Below, one piece after another: positions 27,201-39,700 of a DNA stretch of 64,000 bases. The first letter of the stretch is position 1, and each line of letters begins with the position of its first letter. The notes under the pieces are model-generated. The model did no database searches. It was not told where the DNA came from and saw nothing but the letters and a program-made list of their open reading frames with translations. The position numbers and the translations under genes were made by a program. Source of the stretch: Aphis gossypii (Eukaryota; Arthropoda; Insecta; Hemiptera; Aphididae); the NCBI RefSeq assembly GCF_020184175.1, contig NC_065530.1, positions 24,219,260-24,283,259 of the forward strand, given 5' to 3'.

Positions 27201-28720
27201 GCGACGAATCGTATAGGAGAGTTCTTCGACGGCTGGTTAAATAACGGATTGCAAAATAACTTAATCAAAAACTAACTACAATTAGTTACAGTAAAACTAT
27301 AGGGTACATTGGTGTATGATGTGGGATCGATGTATCGTATGCATTGGACGTTATAATTTTTTTTTCGCTTTTAGTGAGATGTTAAACAAATCTTGCGAGT
27401 ATACAATAGTATATGCTTTTTAGATAGACAAACATTATAGTGTACTAACGCTGTGTTATGTGATGTATGGTATAAGCTATTAAGTATACAGTCTTTTCGG
27501 GCTTTTAGATAGTCGATGATGGATCTAATGTCTTACAACGGTTGATCGGCAGACACCGATCAGACTGCACTCATCAATACGCATAGGTATTCTGTATTAT
27601 GTACACAGGGTTTGCCTCAATCTATAGTTATCTTCACGAGGAAAATGCAAAAACCGCAGTTGTCAACCCTGCACTACACGCATAATACGCTTATTACATA
27701 ATTACTTATTAATATTCGGTATATATATATATATAAATTTATAAGTCAGGATAAACGAAGTGGGGGAGAAACGGGCCAAATTACGGGACGTTCTTCCGTT
27801 CGTCGAAACTTTCAACGTTTATAAATAATTCACCGTTGGTTCAACGTTTCGAAACATGAAATTAAATACAACGTTGGTCCGATAAAGGAATAAAAATTAG
27901 AAGACGCTAAGAAAAATCAAAACTACTGAAGTAAGCAACATAATATTTCGCAAACGGCTCGAAGACGTTTGCGGGCGAGACGACTAAAAACTCGCGATGA
28001 CAATATTTAAATACACAAAACACACACTCTGCGCGACGCACGCCATATAATAATATTAATATATATACACGCAAAAAAGTCGCGTGGTTTACGGCGACTG
28101 TGGCGAAGAGGAAAACAGGGGGAAAAAAGCGCAAAGGTTTTTGGGCGCCCTTTATATTATTATTATTGCGTGTAATCTGTATATTATCATTATATACGTA
28201 CACCTACCTCTCTCTCACTCGCACACACTCTCTCCCTATATACATATAGCTACCCAGCGGCGTTCTTAATAAATTATCACAACCACAAATGTATTGTACA
28301 GTATCAGGTCATGACACACAATTTAACGATGTGAAATATATATGTATATTGTATTAGCACTGTTAACGCATTGCGAAGAAAACGACCGCCGCCGCGCGCA
28401 TAAGCTAATGTTGCACGCGAAACCGTCGCCGCGCGATTTATAACGGACAATGTTTCGCTCATTACCGCATACGTAGGTAATAATATTTTCACTGTGAGAA
28501 AATGGTACGTCGGTTTTATATTTTTAATGATTATTCTTATCGTTGTAATAGTATATTATAGTACGGCGTAGCGTAACGATTTCGAGCTGATATAATGCTT
28601 ATTTTTCGCTTATGGATATATTGTTACATTACGTAGATGGGTACGCCGCCGCGGCCAACGACCACGACGATGCGACATCGTCGCTCGGTACGGTATTAAT
28701 AATATTATTGTGCTGTTATA
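24240..28720. promoter_or_regulatory. Long CpG-rich domain, possible promoter/enhancer region
   Basis: Over about 4.5 kb, CpG-bearing blocks (24.24-24.36, 24.77-24.92, 25.21-25.34, 25.61-25.87, 25.95-26.25, 26.53-26.90, 27.50-27.68, 27.75-28.12, 28.37-28.70 kb) recur densely, setting it apart from the rest of the window. Small self-complementary sites occur, for example CTGCGC-CGC-GCGCAG at 26086-26100 and TGATCGG...CCGATCA at 27543-27562. Open frames of 60-115 codons exist on both strands, often overlapping each other, so I do not treat them as genes. The best ATG-initiated one is 25308-25574 plus strand (88 codons), unremarkable in length. The simplest reading is a promoter or regulatory domain of a gene whose exons I cannot recognise. 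Confidence 0.35.
27170..27191. repeat. (ATT)n microsatellite
   Basis: About seven ATT units within the CpG-rich domain. Confidence 0.9.
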
Positions 28721-28869
28721 TTAATATGAATATTATTGTTATTGTTGTTTATTTTTTTTTTTTTTATCGTCGTTTCTTCGACGAGCAGACGATGAGTGTG
28801 TTGAGGACAAATAAAATCACCAAACTCGTTAAAATTTAAATAATAACAAAAACATGTCTATATAATATA

Positions 28870-29578
28870 CAGGGTGATTCACCGATTATGATCACCCTTT
28901 TTAACTCCTGCTGTAATGCACTTATTCAAAATTTGATTTTCAGAATTCTTGAAATTTTAGAGATTTCGTATAATATAATATGTGTTTTATGTACGTATAA
29001 ATATCGGCTAACAGGTCTGAAACAATGGATTTGCAAGATTTGGGGGCTACTGCAGTGATTTAATCATTTTAGAATTTCTATTTATAATTTATAAACATTT
29101 TTAAATTTAAAAGTTGTAGAGTTATTTAACTTGGCAATATACTAAATATAATCAGTCCACGATAACGGCTTTAGAAAAAATAGTGGCTATGTTAATATGA
29201 ACAATGATCATTTTAGTAATTAATATTAATCTATTAAAATAAATAATTTTTAAAAATGGCTCAAATATAATAAACACTAGATTCAACATATTAAATTATA
29301 TTTTTGTAAAACCATTTTTAAGATCTATTATCATACAAGTATAACCATTTTAATATCTATAAATTGCTCATTCAAGTTTTGAATTGGGGAAATTAACATA
29401 TTCATAAAGATTATCCGCTAAATAATTTATACTTAATACTATTTATATATAGTACGAAAAATCTCAATGATTTGAAAATATGATCTTAAAGTATATTTAC
29501 AAATTTCAAAAAACAGAATTCGAATAAATTAATTATTCAATGAAAAATGGGGGTAAGAATACTTAGTGAACCATTCTG
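28870..29578. mobile_element. Degraded nonautonomous TIR DNA transposon, ~709 bp, TA target site
   Basis: The left end CAGGGTGATTCAC (28870-28882) is mirrored by GTGAACCATTCTG at 29566-29578, whose reverse complement CAGAATGGTTCAC matches 10 of 13 positions. Weaker similarity continues inward: a C-run followed by T's, then TTATTC near both ends. Each end is flanked directly by TA (28868-28869 and 29579-29580), the target duplication of the Tc1/mariner/pogo superfamily. The interior is AT-rich with no transposase remnant, so this is a nonautonomous or long-deleted copy. A short direct echo ACCATTCTGTAT follows just outside the right end (29586 onward). Confidence in the two ends is fair; family assignment is inference. 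Confidence 0.6.
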
Positions 29579-30004
29579 TATGTATACCATTCTGTATAAT
29601 ATACGACTATATTATTATACTATTAATAGCTACAATACAATATAAAATATATAAAGTGTACAATATTATTATTCATATAATAAAATACGATAAATTTTTG
29701 CCAATAAATCTGCTAGTATAACACTTATAAATATTATAGCTTTTTCAAAATCGGTAAATCATCAAGTCGCGAGCGCTCTGGACATTATTTTTTTCAAACA
29801 GTATACAATATACATAATAATATTTTTATACTTAGCTGATGATATTTTTTAAAAAAGTTCACTGCCAGGCATGTGCATCTGTATAGTGAATATAAATTGA
29901 AATATATTCTCTTAAATCTGATACAATCAGACATAAATATTATGAATATAGTAAGTACCTCCTTGATAATAAAATAAAATTACAACCTTCCAAACTACAA
30001 TTTT

Positions 30005-30181
30005 CTAAAACTTTGACAAATTATAAATAGTTTTTTGATAACGAAATATTTTATCATGGCAATTCAGAGCATCCATACTTTCGCGGATGCAGTCAAACAC
30101 AATTTTCTCAAAATTATCAAATGCCTCATGCTTTTTTCGTGGTTCCTGCAACTTGTCAATTATAAACAATGTAAATAAATC
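30005..30181 (-). pseudogene. Protein-coding relic, possibly the tail of a MADF-type transposon/DNA-binding protein
   Basis: The minus-strand frame is open for 58 codons between stops. From 30157 it reads with clear coding character: DKLQ-EPRKKHEAFDNFEKIV-FDCIRESMDAL-NCHDKIFRYQ and on to a TAG at 30007-30005. The pattern RKKHEAFDNF(G/E)K.V...(L/I)R.M resembles the conserved segment after the MADF domain in many insect, particularly aphid, MADF-BESS proteins and related transposon-derived genes. That resemblance is from memory and not verified. There is no ATG at its start; a possible splice acceptor (TTGCAG) lies just inside the frame. The MADF domain itself is not visible upstream. It may be a terminal exon of a spliced gene or a fragment of a dead copy; I favour a fragment. 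Confidence 0.4.
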
Positions 30182-31189
30182 TTATTCGATTCAAAAGTTT
30201 CTTACATTTCTACAGTTCTGATTTTATTGAAATCAATGTGTTATCGGAGTTTCTTGAATATAATATTACTATCGGAAATAAATAAATATTATTAAAATAA
30301 TACTGTTCAGTATTTTATCTAAATGTTTTACCATGTGATAACGTGGGTACTCGATATATATCAACTCGTTATCCGCTCACATATAACTTTAGCTTTCGTA
30401 AGCCATCAGTTTTATAAAAAAATTTACATATTTTTTTATTCTTAAAAATATACGGTTGAGAAACTTGTTTATCCTCTTTGATTGTTTTGTGTTTTTGTTT
30501 GTTATGTTGATATTAAAACGCATACTAAAAACGTTATCTAAAACAAGCAATATGCACCATATTGATCCGACGAAGAAGAGTAACAAGAATGTACCCATTA
30601 CTGAATAATCACTAAAAAGTAAAAGGTGAAAATGAAGACTCCCAAGCGTATATGCATGATTATTTGAAATGATATGTAAACGACATATAAATGTAGAAAA
30701 TATAGAACGATTTCTAAGAAATATAAATTGCAAATCGAAAACAAAGATCCAAAGTTCAAAATTCCGGTAAATCTACAATCAATAGTAAAAAATATGGCTC
30801 TTGTATAACAATGGTTAACAACTCGATGTTTTGTTCACAGTTTAATAGCCGAATGCCTTGAAAACAAAGTATAAAGTTGAAAACCAAATAATTATACCTC
30901 TAACGATAATGAAAAATTCTTAATAATGATAATTGAACGAACGAATATTTTTCAAACTACGACTTTCAGAGAAAAATTATTTTTATTTTTTTCAGACAAT
31001 TATTTATTTGTTTTTATTAATATTTTTTTTTTTTGTTATTCGACAATAAATGGATTTAAATGTTAAACTTATTTCTATGAATCTGTTAATTCTAACTGGA
31101 TTTTAAAAAATGCCTGAGATAAAATTATATAATATAGTTACCATATAGCGATGCATATTATATAATACATATATATATATATATAGGAG

Positions 31190-31660
31190 GTTTCCACTGT
31201 ATTATTAATAGGGGTTATAACTTTGTAGTCCTTTTATCCGTACAGTATATGCTTAAAGTGTCCAATTAAACTCCCCCTTGGCTCTCCTTCTCCAAAATCC
31301 TACTGTCGCCTCCATATTCATTAACAGAGTTGTTCGACCATGCCAACGTTTTAGGTAGGTATACCGGAAATATCCTTTGAAAAAAGATAGTCTACCCAGT
31401 TTGCTGCCCATTATCTCAAAATTAAAAGAAACTTCCTCAAACGGCTAAACAATTTCCCGTCCTCTATTATTAACGGCAAGTGCAAACCAACCAACGGGCG
31501 TTCAAATCTTAATTACAAGCGACTTTATAGCAAAGCTGGTAATATCTGTTTGTTCGATGTAATTATACTGACATCGAAAAAAAAATTTAAAAAACAAATC
31601 GAGTTTAAACTAGTCACGAGTTTTATTGGATCTATTTTTTCATCATCAAACTGAGTTAAT
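31190..31660. other. Balanced-composition island with open frames on both strands, probably repeat-derived
   Basis: The left edge AGGAGGTTTCCACTG followed by TA (31187-31203) has the look of a pogo/Tigger-type terminus (CAGTGGAAACCTC on the other strand). After it, 31.26-31.66 kb is far less AT-rich than its flanks. One plus-strand frame is open for about 87 codons to a TGA near 31655. A 53-codon ATG frame is open on the minus strand over 31274-31435. Neither resembles a protein I know, and their coexistence argues for old repeat or regulatory DNA rather than a gene. Confidence 0.35.
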
Positions 31661-32915
31661 CCTCTTCCCAAGTCGTATTCCTCTCCAAGAAGAAATACAA
31701 TACTATTATAATATAATAAAATAAATTAAAACTGCATACAATTTTTCTGTATTTTTGAGTTCATAATAGGGTACAATTATTTTTAAATATTTTCTGTAAT
31801 TACGTGTGTACGGAACAAACGTACACACAAGAAGTGTATGTATATTATTATTTAAAATTTAGATTTACTATAAGTATATGGATATATCATATTATTATAT
31901 TTTACAATTTTATATTAAATTGAAATTTTCATGACGTGGTAAATTTTATGACTCGATTGAAAATGTTCAATATACAAGCATAAATGTTAGACTTTGGCAT
32001 CAAGCTCTGACGTCAAACGGGATGTGGTTAAATTTGATTGGTATAGGATATGGCGCAGAAATAAAATATCACGGATAGGCGGAGACAAATGTCTGCGTTT
32101 CGCTTCAGTAATAAAATAAGAATTACTTGTATTTAGTATAATAATAGCAATAAAAATATAAACACTATGTACATGTATATAAAATATAAGCCATGCATCT
32201 TTAAGAGGTCATCTCATCCCATGATGTGTTGTCTGCCTCTTACGACTGTATAAAACATAGCAGATTTACATCCAATATAATTTAGTGTTGAGTGAATGAC
32301 TTATTATTAAACTTAAAGGTAAAGAAATAATGTGAATTTAAATCTAGGTTTTTTACAATATTTCAATTTGTCAGCAAGTTATTCATTTGTAGTATTAAAT
32401 ATTATAATAAAGCTAAAAATTAAAAAAATAATAAAACTTTGTGTAATACCTAGGTAATTTCCCTTTATTATTAAAGAATACAATACACAAAATTGAATCT
32501 ACTGAACAAAAATGTTCAATTTTGTATGTTTGCAAGTCAAAAAAAACACATTAGATAAGTCCTAAAGTCCTACTAAAATCGATAATACATTATTTAATTT
32601 ATGCACGAATTCATCACAATGATAAAACATTTTGTAATTTATTGATTTCGATTGAAAAAAAAAATTGTTTTACAATGTGGATTAAAAAATATATTTTGTT
32701 TTAATTTTTTTATAAACCATATTAATTTTGAACGTCGCTGTTTTAAAAGCTTAAATTTTTCATTTAGTTCTTGTTGAAATTACTGAATAATGCAGTATAT
32801 AAGGTACACTGTGTGCATCGTAATACTTATGTATACAAAAATACGAAAATCAAGTATAGGTACAAAATTTTACAATTTTTGTATACGCGTATTATAATAA
32901 TGTATTCATTGATAT

Positions 32916-32919
<4 letters not shown>

Positions 32920-32948
<29 letters not shown>
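32920..32948. repeat. (AC)n followed by (TA)n microsatellite
   Basis: Fourteen and a half AC units run straight into TATATATATTATATATATG. It is a compound, probably polymorphic microsatellite. Confidence 0.95.
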
Positions 32949-32957
<9 letters not shown>

Positions 32958-33717
32958 TATATATATGTATAATACACTTTTTATGTTTATACTACACAAA
33001 TTTAAACACTGCAAGTATAATAATATTTCGTATTGTCCCCGGATTAAGTGTACAATAGTCACGAATTGTTAAAAATATGTAAAATACAATGGAAAATGAA
33101 GAAATATCTCCGATGTTTCGACTTATACTTGTATTGTTAATTTTAATAAACGGGGTCCATATTTTTCGTCTAAAAGTCTATTACGGCGTATAAAATGTCT
33201 TCCGCATTTAATATTAACGACCCAAAAACGCTGTCGCGGACGTAATAAATACAAATAAATTAGAACTTTTTATGACATCAGACACGGCCGCGTTCTATAT
33301 GTATGTATCTATACAATCGGCAAAGTACGCCGTTATTACTATATCTGTATATTTTATATATTATTTTCTAGCTTTATTATATATATCATTATTTTTTTTT
33401 TTGGCAAAAGCCCCGTCGTTTAACCGTAAACAGCTGAACAAATAAACTTTTTGTCCCATTATCGTCTCCCCGCTATCCAAATAATCACTGTAACCCTATC
33501 GTTTAATGGCTTTCTCGAATCGTCACGCACCGGCAAAGACCGCAGGGTTTGAAAAATCTACTGTCAAGTTAAGAACCATACAAACTCGGTTTTCACCGCC
33601 GTAGGCAATAAAATAAACTATTATCTATTCTTCTTACGTAAACTTTTCAGATATATTCTTAAATATACAATGCCTAAATTTCGATAGAGTAAAAATAAAT
33701 AATTCTAGTTAAATTGT

Positions 33718-33742
33718 ATGTGTGTGTGTGTGTTTGTGTGTG
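33718..33742. repeat. (TG)n microsatellite with one interruption
   Basis: A TG tract broken once by TTTG, followed by TATATTATT. Confidence 0.9.
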
Positions 33743-36700
33743 TATATTATTCGTCTATTGTTTCCTGCTATGGATGTTTTCATAAATTATAAATAATTAT
33801 CGAATATATTCGAATATATTGAAATATAATCAACGAAAACAATATTATAATATTATTGAAATATTAACTATTTTGTTTTTGTAATGTAACTGTGTTTACT
33901 AACCATTCAAAAGAAGAAACAAAACGTTTAAAATACAATCATGTACACGTATTAACAAAACATACCTAAATAAAACAACGAACAACTACGGCAGTTTTAC
34001 GCAGCTTATATAGTACATGTTAGATCGTCCCTAAATTCGACAAATAATAAATGTTTATAACACGGATTCAAATTAGTATTTGAAATGTCAACATTTTTAG
34101 GTAAAAAAAAAATCATTGTAAATGATTTATGCATTTTTTTTCGATTCTCTATCCATTTGGTGTTCTAATCCTATACTATGTATATTATATAATAACTTAT
34201 ATTTTAATAACTATCATTTATTAATTATCTATAGCGATTTCAATAAAAAAAATATACACACATGTTGTATCAAAATTAAGTGTTTTTTAATAGCAACAAA
34301 ATTATAATAAATATGATTTTTTTTTTTTTAATTATTTTATTACTTGATAACTATTTTTTATTATATTATGACATTATTTTGAACATGTGGTTTTAGTATT
34401 TTATTTTAATGATAACATTTTTTTGTTAGTCAAGTGTGATATTTATATTAGCTTTTGTACAATATTATCTGTATATATTCATTATTTAGTTTGTTCTTAA
34501 CTCGCTATAAGTATATTTTTTGATAGTTGAACATAATTCGACGGCGTATTGATTTATTTTACACTAATATTAGTACACTGACATGATGTATTCCATTTTC
34601 TTTATAAATGTTCTGTAATTTTCTCATTGTATGGAAAAAACTCGGTCATAAAAATATAAATGACCTACTATTATCTTCACATCTCCATTCTCACTATAGC
34701 TACATCTCTTATAACTTTCTTAACCTATAATCACATAAATATTTATTTATTATTATTATTTAATGTGTGGAATTATTTTTATAATAATATCAAACAGAAC
34801 AAGATTAGTATAAAATTTTACAACAGGCATTATTCTGATACATAATTAATGATAATAATACACTAGATACCAAATAGTATATTAAACACTACACGGTTTT
34901 CAACAGGTCGTCGTCACACGTCATATGGTCATACTATTTAATTGTACACATTGTGTTCAAAAATTTAATAATACTCGTAAATACCTCACAAGTGTAACAT
35001 TACAGATTTTTCGTTGAATAATTTAACCTTATGAATTGTTTAACGAGGTACGTTAAACGTTTATTCATTTCGCACTAAAAACATGTTGTTATTTAAATAG
35101 AAAGGATGATTATCCTTTTACAATTAAAAGTTGACGTTATCATATATACAAAGAAAAGGTTAACACATTGGTATTATGGTTGATATATATTTAATATGCT
35201 TTTAAATTTTAATATAATTCTTAAGTATAAGATTAATGTTTTCATACACACACATATATAAATGTATATGTTTATTTTAATAAATTATGAAGCCCAACAC
35301 AAAAGTTGACGACAGTTATCTTTAAATTTAATGGTTATTATTATTTAAAATATAATATAGAAGAGCTTTTATCATTATTATTTAAGACGTAGTAATTAAG
35401 TTTTAAAAATTTAATGCAATAAATATTTCTTGTCATTGAATTGTAAATCAATAATACAATTTTGTTAAGTTGATAATATTTATTTATGCTTAGTTTTTTT
35501 CTAGACTCTAAGCATAAACTATAAAAATGAAATTTTATTGATTAATATAGCTATATTGTTTATTTAACTTTGCATATTATATAACCATTTATTCATGTTA
35601 TACCTAACTTAATGTAATTTAAGTAGGTATATTATACTTAATAAGAAAAGGAAAATGTATACATTTTTCAATGATTTATTAAGATAATGAGTTTTTATTA
35701 TTTTGAAGGCTTTCTGTTTTTTTGTGCAGAAGGTAGTACAAAAGCATAAAAATTCAAATCTTCAAGTATGTAGTTAAAATAAAAAGTCATTTTTAATTAA
35801 ATATTGTTACCATAACCATTGTAGTTTATAACCAATTACGTTTTTTTCCGTAGATATTTGAAAATATTTTATTGTGATGTACGTACTTACCGTTATTTAA
35901 TTATACATATTGTCATATTAGATATCAAAATATATTATAATGTATATACATTTTTCATGTAGTGTATTTCAGTAATTACTACTAATGGAAAAAAAAAGTT
36001 GGATTAGGTAAATCGATTATAAGCATACGACAATGAAATTGCAGACCGATTAAAAATATAGGAGCTAAGTTTATTGATACGTTAAAATTATTTTTCAATG
36101 TATATATTTAAGATATTATATGGTATAAATAAAATTATATATGTATATATAATATATATATAAATGCTATGTCCACAGGAGTTGAAGAGATTCATGGGGA
36201 GAAATATACGTAAATCCATCTAAAGGCTGGACCCGACAGAATGAGGGGAGAGAGAAAAAGGATACGGAGAATAATAATTGTAATTACTTTTAAAGGGTAT
36301 TTTATTCGCGTCTGGACTTAACTACCAACATTAAGCTTGTGCTGGGGGTAGTATAAAGGTTCAACAAGTTACTATAAAAATACAAAGTGTTCGTCCAACC
36401 AGAACATATCGCCGTTTAGCGCAAATTAACTTTAACCCGAGGTACCTATATATTATCTGATTAAAAAATGCACTGTTCCGCGTCGGCTAACCGCTAGTGA
36501 CGAAACAAACCATGCATTTGTATCTCGTCTATGATACCACCTGTAATAATATTTCGCCGCCTCAACGGTTACGAATCAACAATATTACCGTGTTGTTCTA
36601 CAACTCGAATAAGCTATTAACATGATATTATTACCGTTGTAAATTGTGTTATTTTATTTTATTTCCAAACGGTTAAACAATTTTTATGACTACCATACAG

Positions 36701-39700
36701 ACACTGTACAAAGTTTACTACGGTAGGTTAGTACGTGGTATACGCCTCTTTTCAATGTGGTTTGGTTTCTCCACCAAACCTATCACATATAGTTGTTTAT
36801 TTTTTTGTTTTGTTGGGCGTAATAAAAACAACCGATGATAGCCATCTCATATAATATAGTATTAATGTATCATTATTTTTCACAAAATATGGGTCCCAAA
36901 ATCGTTTTTATGGATCTCATGCATATCGATAAAAGATTAAAATATTCGATTATTTAATTGTATATTTCAACCTAGTACAGTATAACACTAAAACTAGATT
37001 TTTATTTTGAGAAATTGGAGTATAAGAATGATCTAATAGTGTGTTGCTATATTGACATATTGGAAAACACTATCCAATTAAATAGTAAACGAAAGGTATG
37101 TTTAAAACATATATAACTACTTATTTTTTTGTTTTGAAAATTGATCACATTATCAATGAATTTATTTGGGAAATTTAGTACACTAAAAACAGTTTAAGTC
37201 AATGAATTATAATATATGTAATCAGTAATACTTGTTTCGAATTTTCGGTTAATCTCTAAATAGATAACAAGATATAAATTTAAATGCTTGAATTAAAAAC
37301 TAAATTTAGAAAGAAAAAAAAATCATACCTTATGCATTAAATATAATAAATTACTTTATTTACATCATTAATAATAAACAATATACTTAATAAATAATAA
37401 TTACCAGAGTGACAGTGTTATAAGAAATACAATAATTATGAATATTACGTAAGTACTCATTGTGAAAAAAACATAAAGAATTAAAATGTACAGAAAAAAT
37501 CATATCTTTAACGACTTTAACCATATTTACATGAAACGCCAATTAAATACTAAATAATATAAATTAACTCAAAATAGAGCATAAAACATATATTCATGTA
37601 GATAATTAAAAATATACATAGGGTATACCCTATATTCACTTAGCATTTAACAAACATAAAAATAACCTTTGCACATGAATGTGTTTCATGTTCAGATGAC
37701 TCAATTTTAGACTCTAATTTTTTAAATCTTGCATGTAAAATTGTAGTATGATGTCAAATTTACTTCATGTATACAAACAGGAATATATCGGAAATAGATT
37801 ATTAAATTAAAAATAAAAAAATAAAAACATAACATATTACATTAAAAATAGAACTAATCTTAGATTTATAATTGAATACTATTTCCATTTTATCTCGTAT
37901 TGTAGCTACTACTGCTGAGGATACGCTACTAGATCTCGACGTTTCTCAAGTACTAATACTAATCAAACTAATTTTATTTATCATTATACACACATTTTTA
38001 TCTTACAGTACTAATACAAATACCATGTATACCTACATTTATACATAGTCCCATAATATGATTTGAACTTAATAAACACATTTTGATATGATATTTAAAA
38101 AACAAAAAAAAAAACAGGAAGTAAGTAATAATTTTTCTACACAGTTGTTTGTAGGTGTCAAATTAATTTTTTAATTCACTACATTGTACGTGTTAAATTT
38201 GAATTAAAAAATCAAATGATAAATATTAGCAAACAAAAATCAATTCTGAGAAAAAAATGTATCAATCTTACATTACTTAATCTAAGTATATTTTATGATA
38301 ATATATTAATATTTCTATTACAATACTTTATTTTTTATACCAAACTAAAACTTACTTAACAATTAAGTAAAACATTTTACTGATAATATTATAATAATAC
38401 CTTAAGATGAATATATTTTTTTAAAACATTGTATTTATTAATAGTTAGTTTTCATATTTGTATGCTTAATGATTATATAGTTATTATCATGTATAATTTA
38501 AATTAATTTTCGAATCAATACTGATAAACTATAGAATGATTAAATGGTATACATAGTCAATGATATAAAAAAAATTAAATGTTTTGAAAATGTCAATCTG
38601 TAAATAAAATATAATTGTTATCCTTTGAATAAATAACTAATTTCGTCTAAATTTGAATTAAAAATGTACATAAAAAAATTGTTTTTAAACTATTTTTTGT
38701 TATTTTCAGCATAGAATATTGATAAAGAACCTCGCATTAAATTTTAAAGTTTTATTTATGATGTCAATATTTTTTATCGATAATTTTTATAGAATAAGAT
38801 CAAACGTTTCATAAGATTTTAATAATTCAAATAGAGAAAAAATACATCTAAAATTATACCATGTTATGTAAAAAAGTAATAATATTAATATGAATTAAAA
38901 ATATTAATTATCTATTGTTATTTGTTTTTGAACTAAAAAAGATAAGAAATTTTTCGAGGATTTCGTCAAAAAGTAGTTTGAATAAAAATTTTTTTTCCCG
39001 ATTATGTTGAAAAGTACTGTGAATTTTTAATTTTTAACTTCCAAAAGTACCAACTAAACTTACCAGAAAGCATTACATTTTTTCTACTATAAATTGTTAA
39101 TTTGTAAATCAAAAAAAAATAAAATTTAGATATTGCTAAACTAATACATTCATTACTCTGCTCAGAATCTAAAAAAACAATGAATATATGGAATATTTTT
39201 CAGTGGATATCTGTGAATAATAATTTGATGTACTTTTCTCTGAGAAAATATAGTACTAAAAATTATATGTTAAATGTATGTCATCACATTAAATTTAAAA
39301 GCATTTTCAACGTGGGTAGCTGTTTCGACGTTTTATCAATATTATAGAAAAATAATCGAAAATTCATAAACTCATGAATATGAAAAAATGTTCTTTTTTA
39401 TTGTGGTTATATTATAATATATATTTTAATATCAGTAGATCCATTTACATAACAATTAATATATTATACCTTATACCCAAACTTAATATAATGTAATGAT
39501 TAAATTTAATATGTATGCTAAAAAATTATTAAGCTTTAACAAATAAAGGTTTGATGGATACTATACAAAAAATATGTAAACAACCTCAATCATTTTAAAA
39601 ATGAGTTACCATATACTTTGTTAACATTTTAAATGATTTTATAAACAAATACATTTTTATAATTTAACTTTTAAAATTTAAATTTATCCCTTTTTATGAA

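Noticed and set aside
27606..27671. CAGGGTT...AACCCTG inverted pair 66 bases apart, like a tiny TIR element
   Set aside because: Only seven bases are inverted, no target-site duplication is seen, and the interior does not fold. It is probably chance.
32771..33058. 95-codon plus-strand frame containing His-Thr repeats
   Set aside because: The repeat is simply the translated (AC)n microsatellite; the rest is Ile/Tyr-rich translation of AT-rich DNA.
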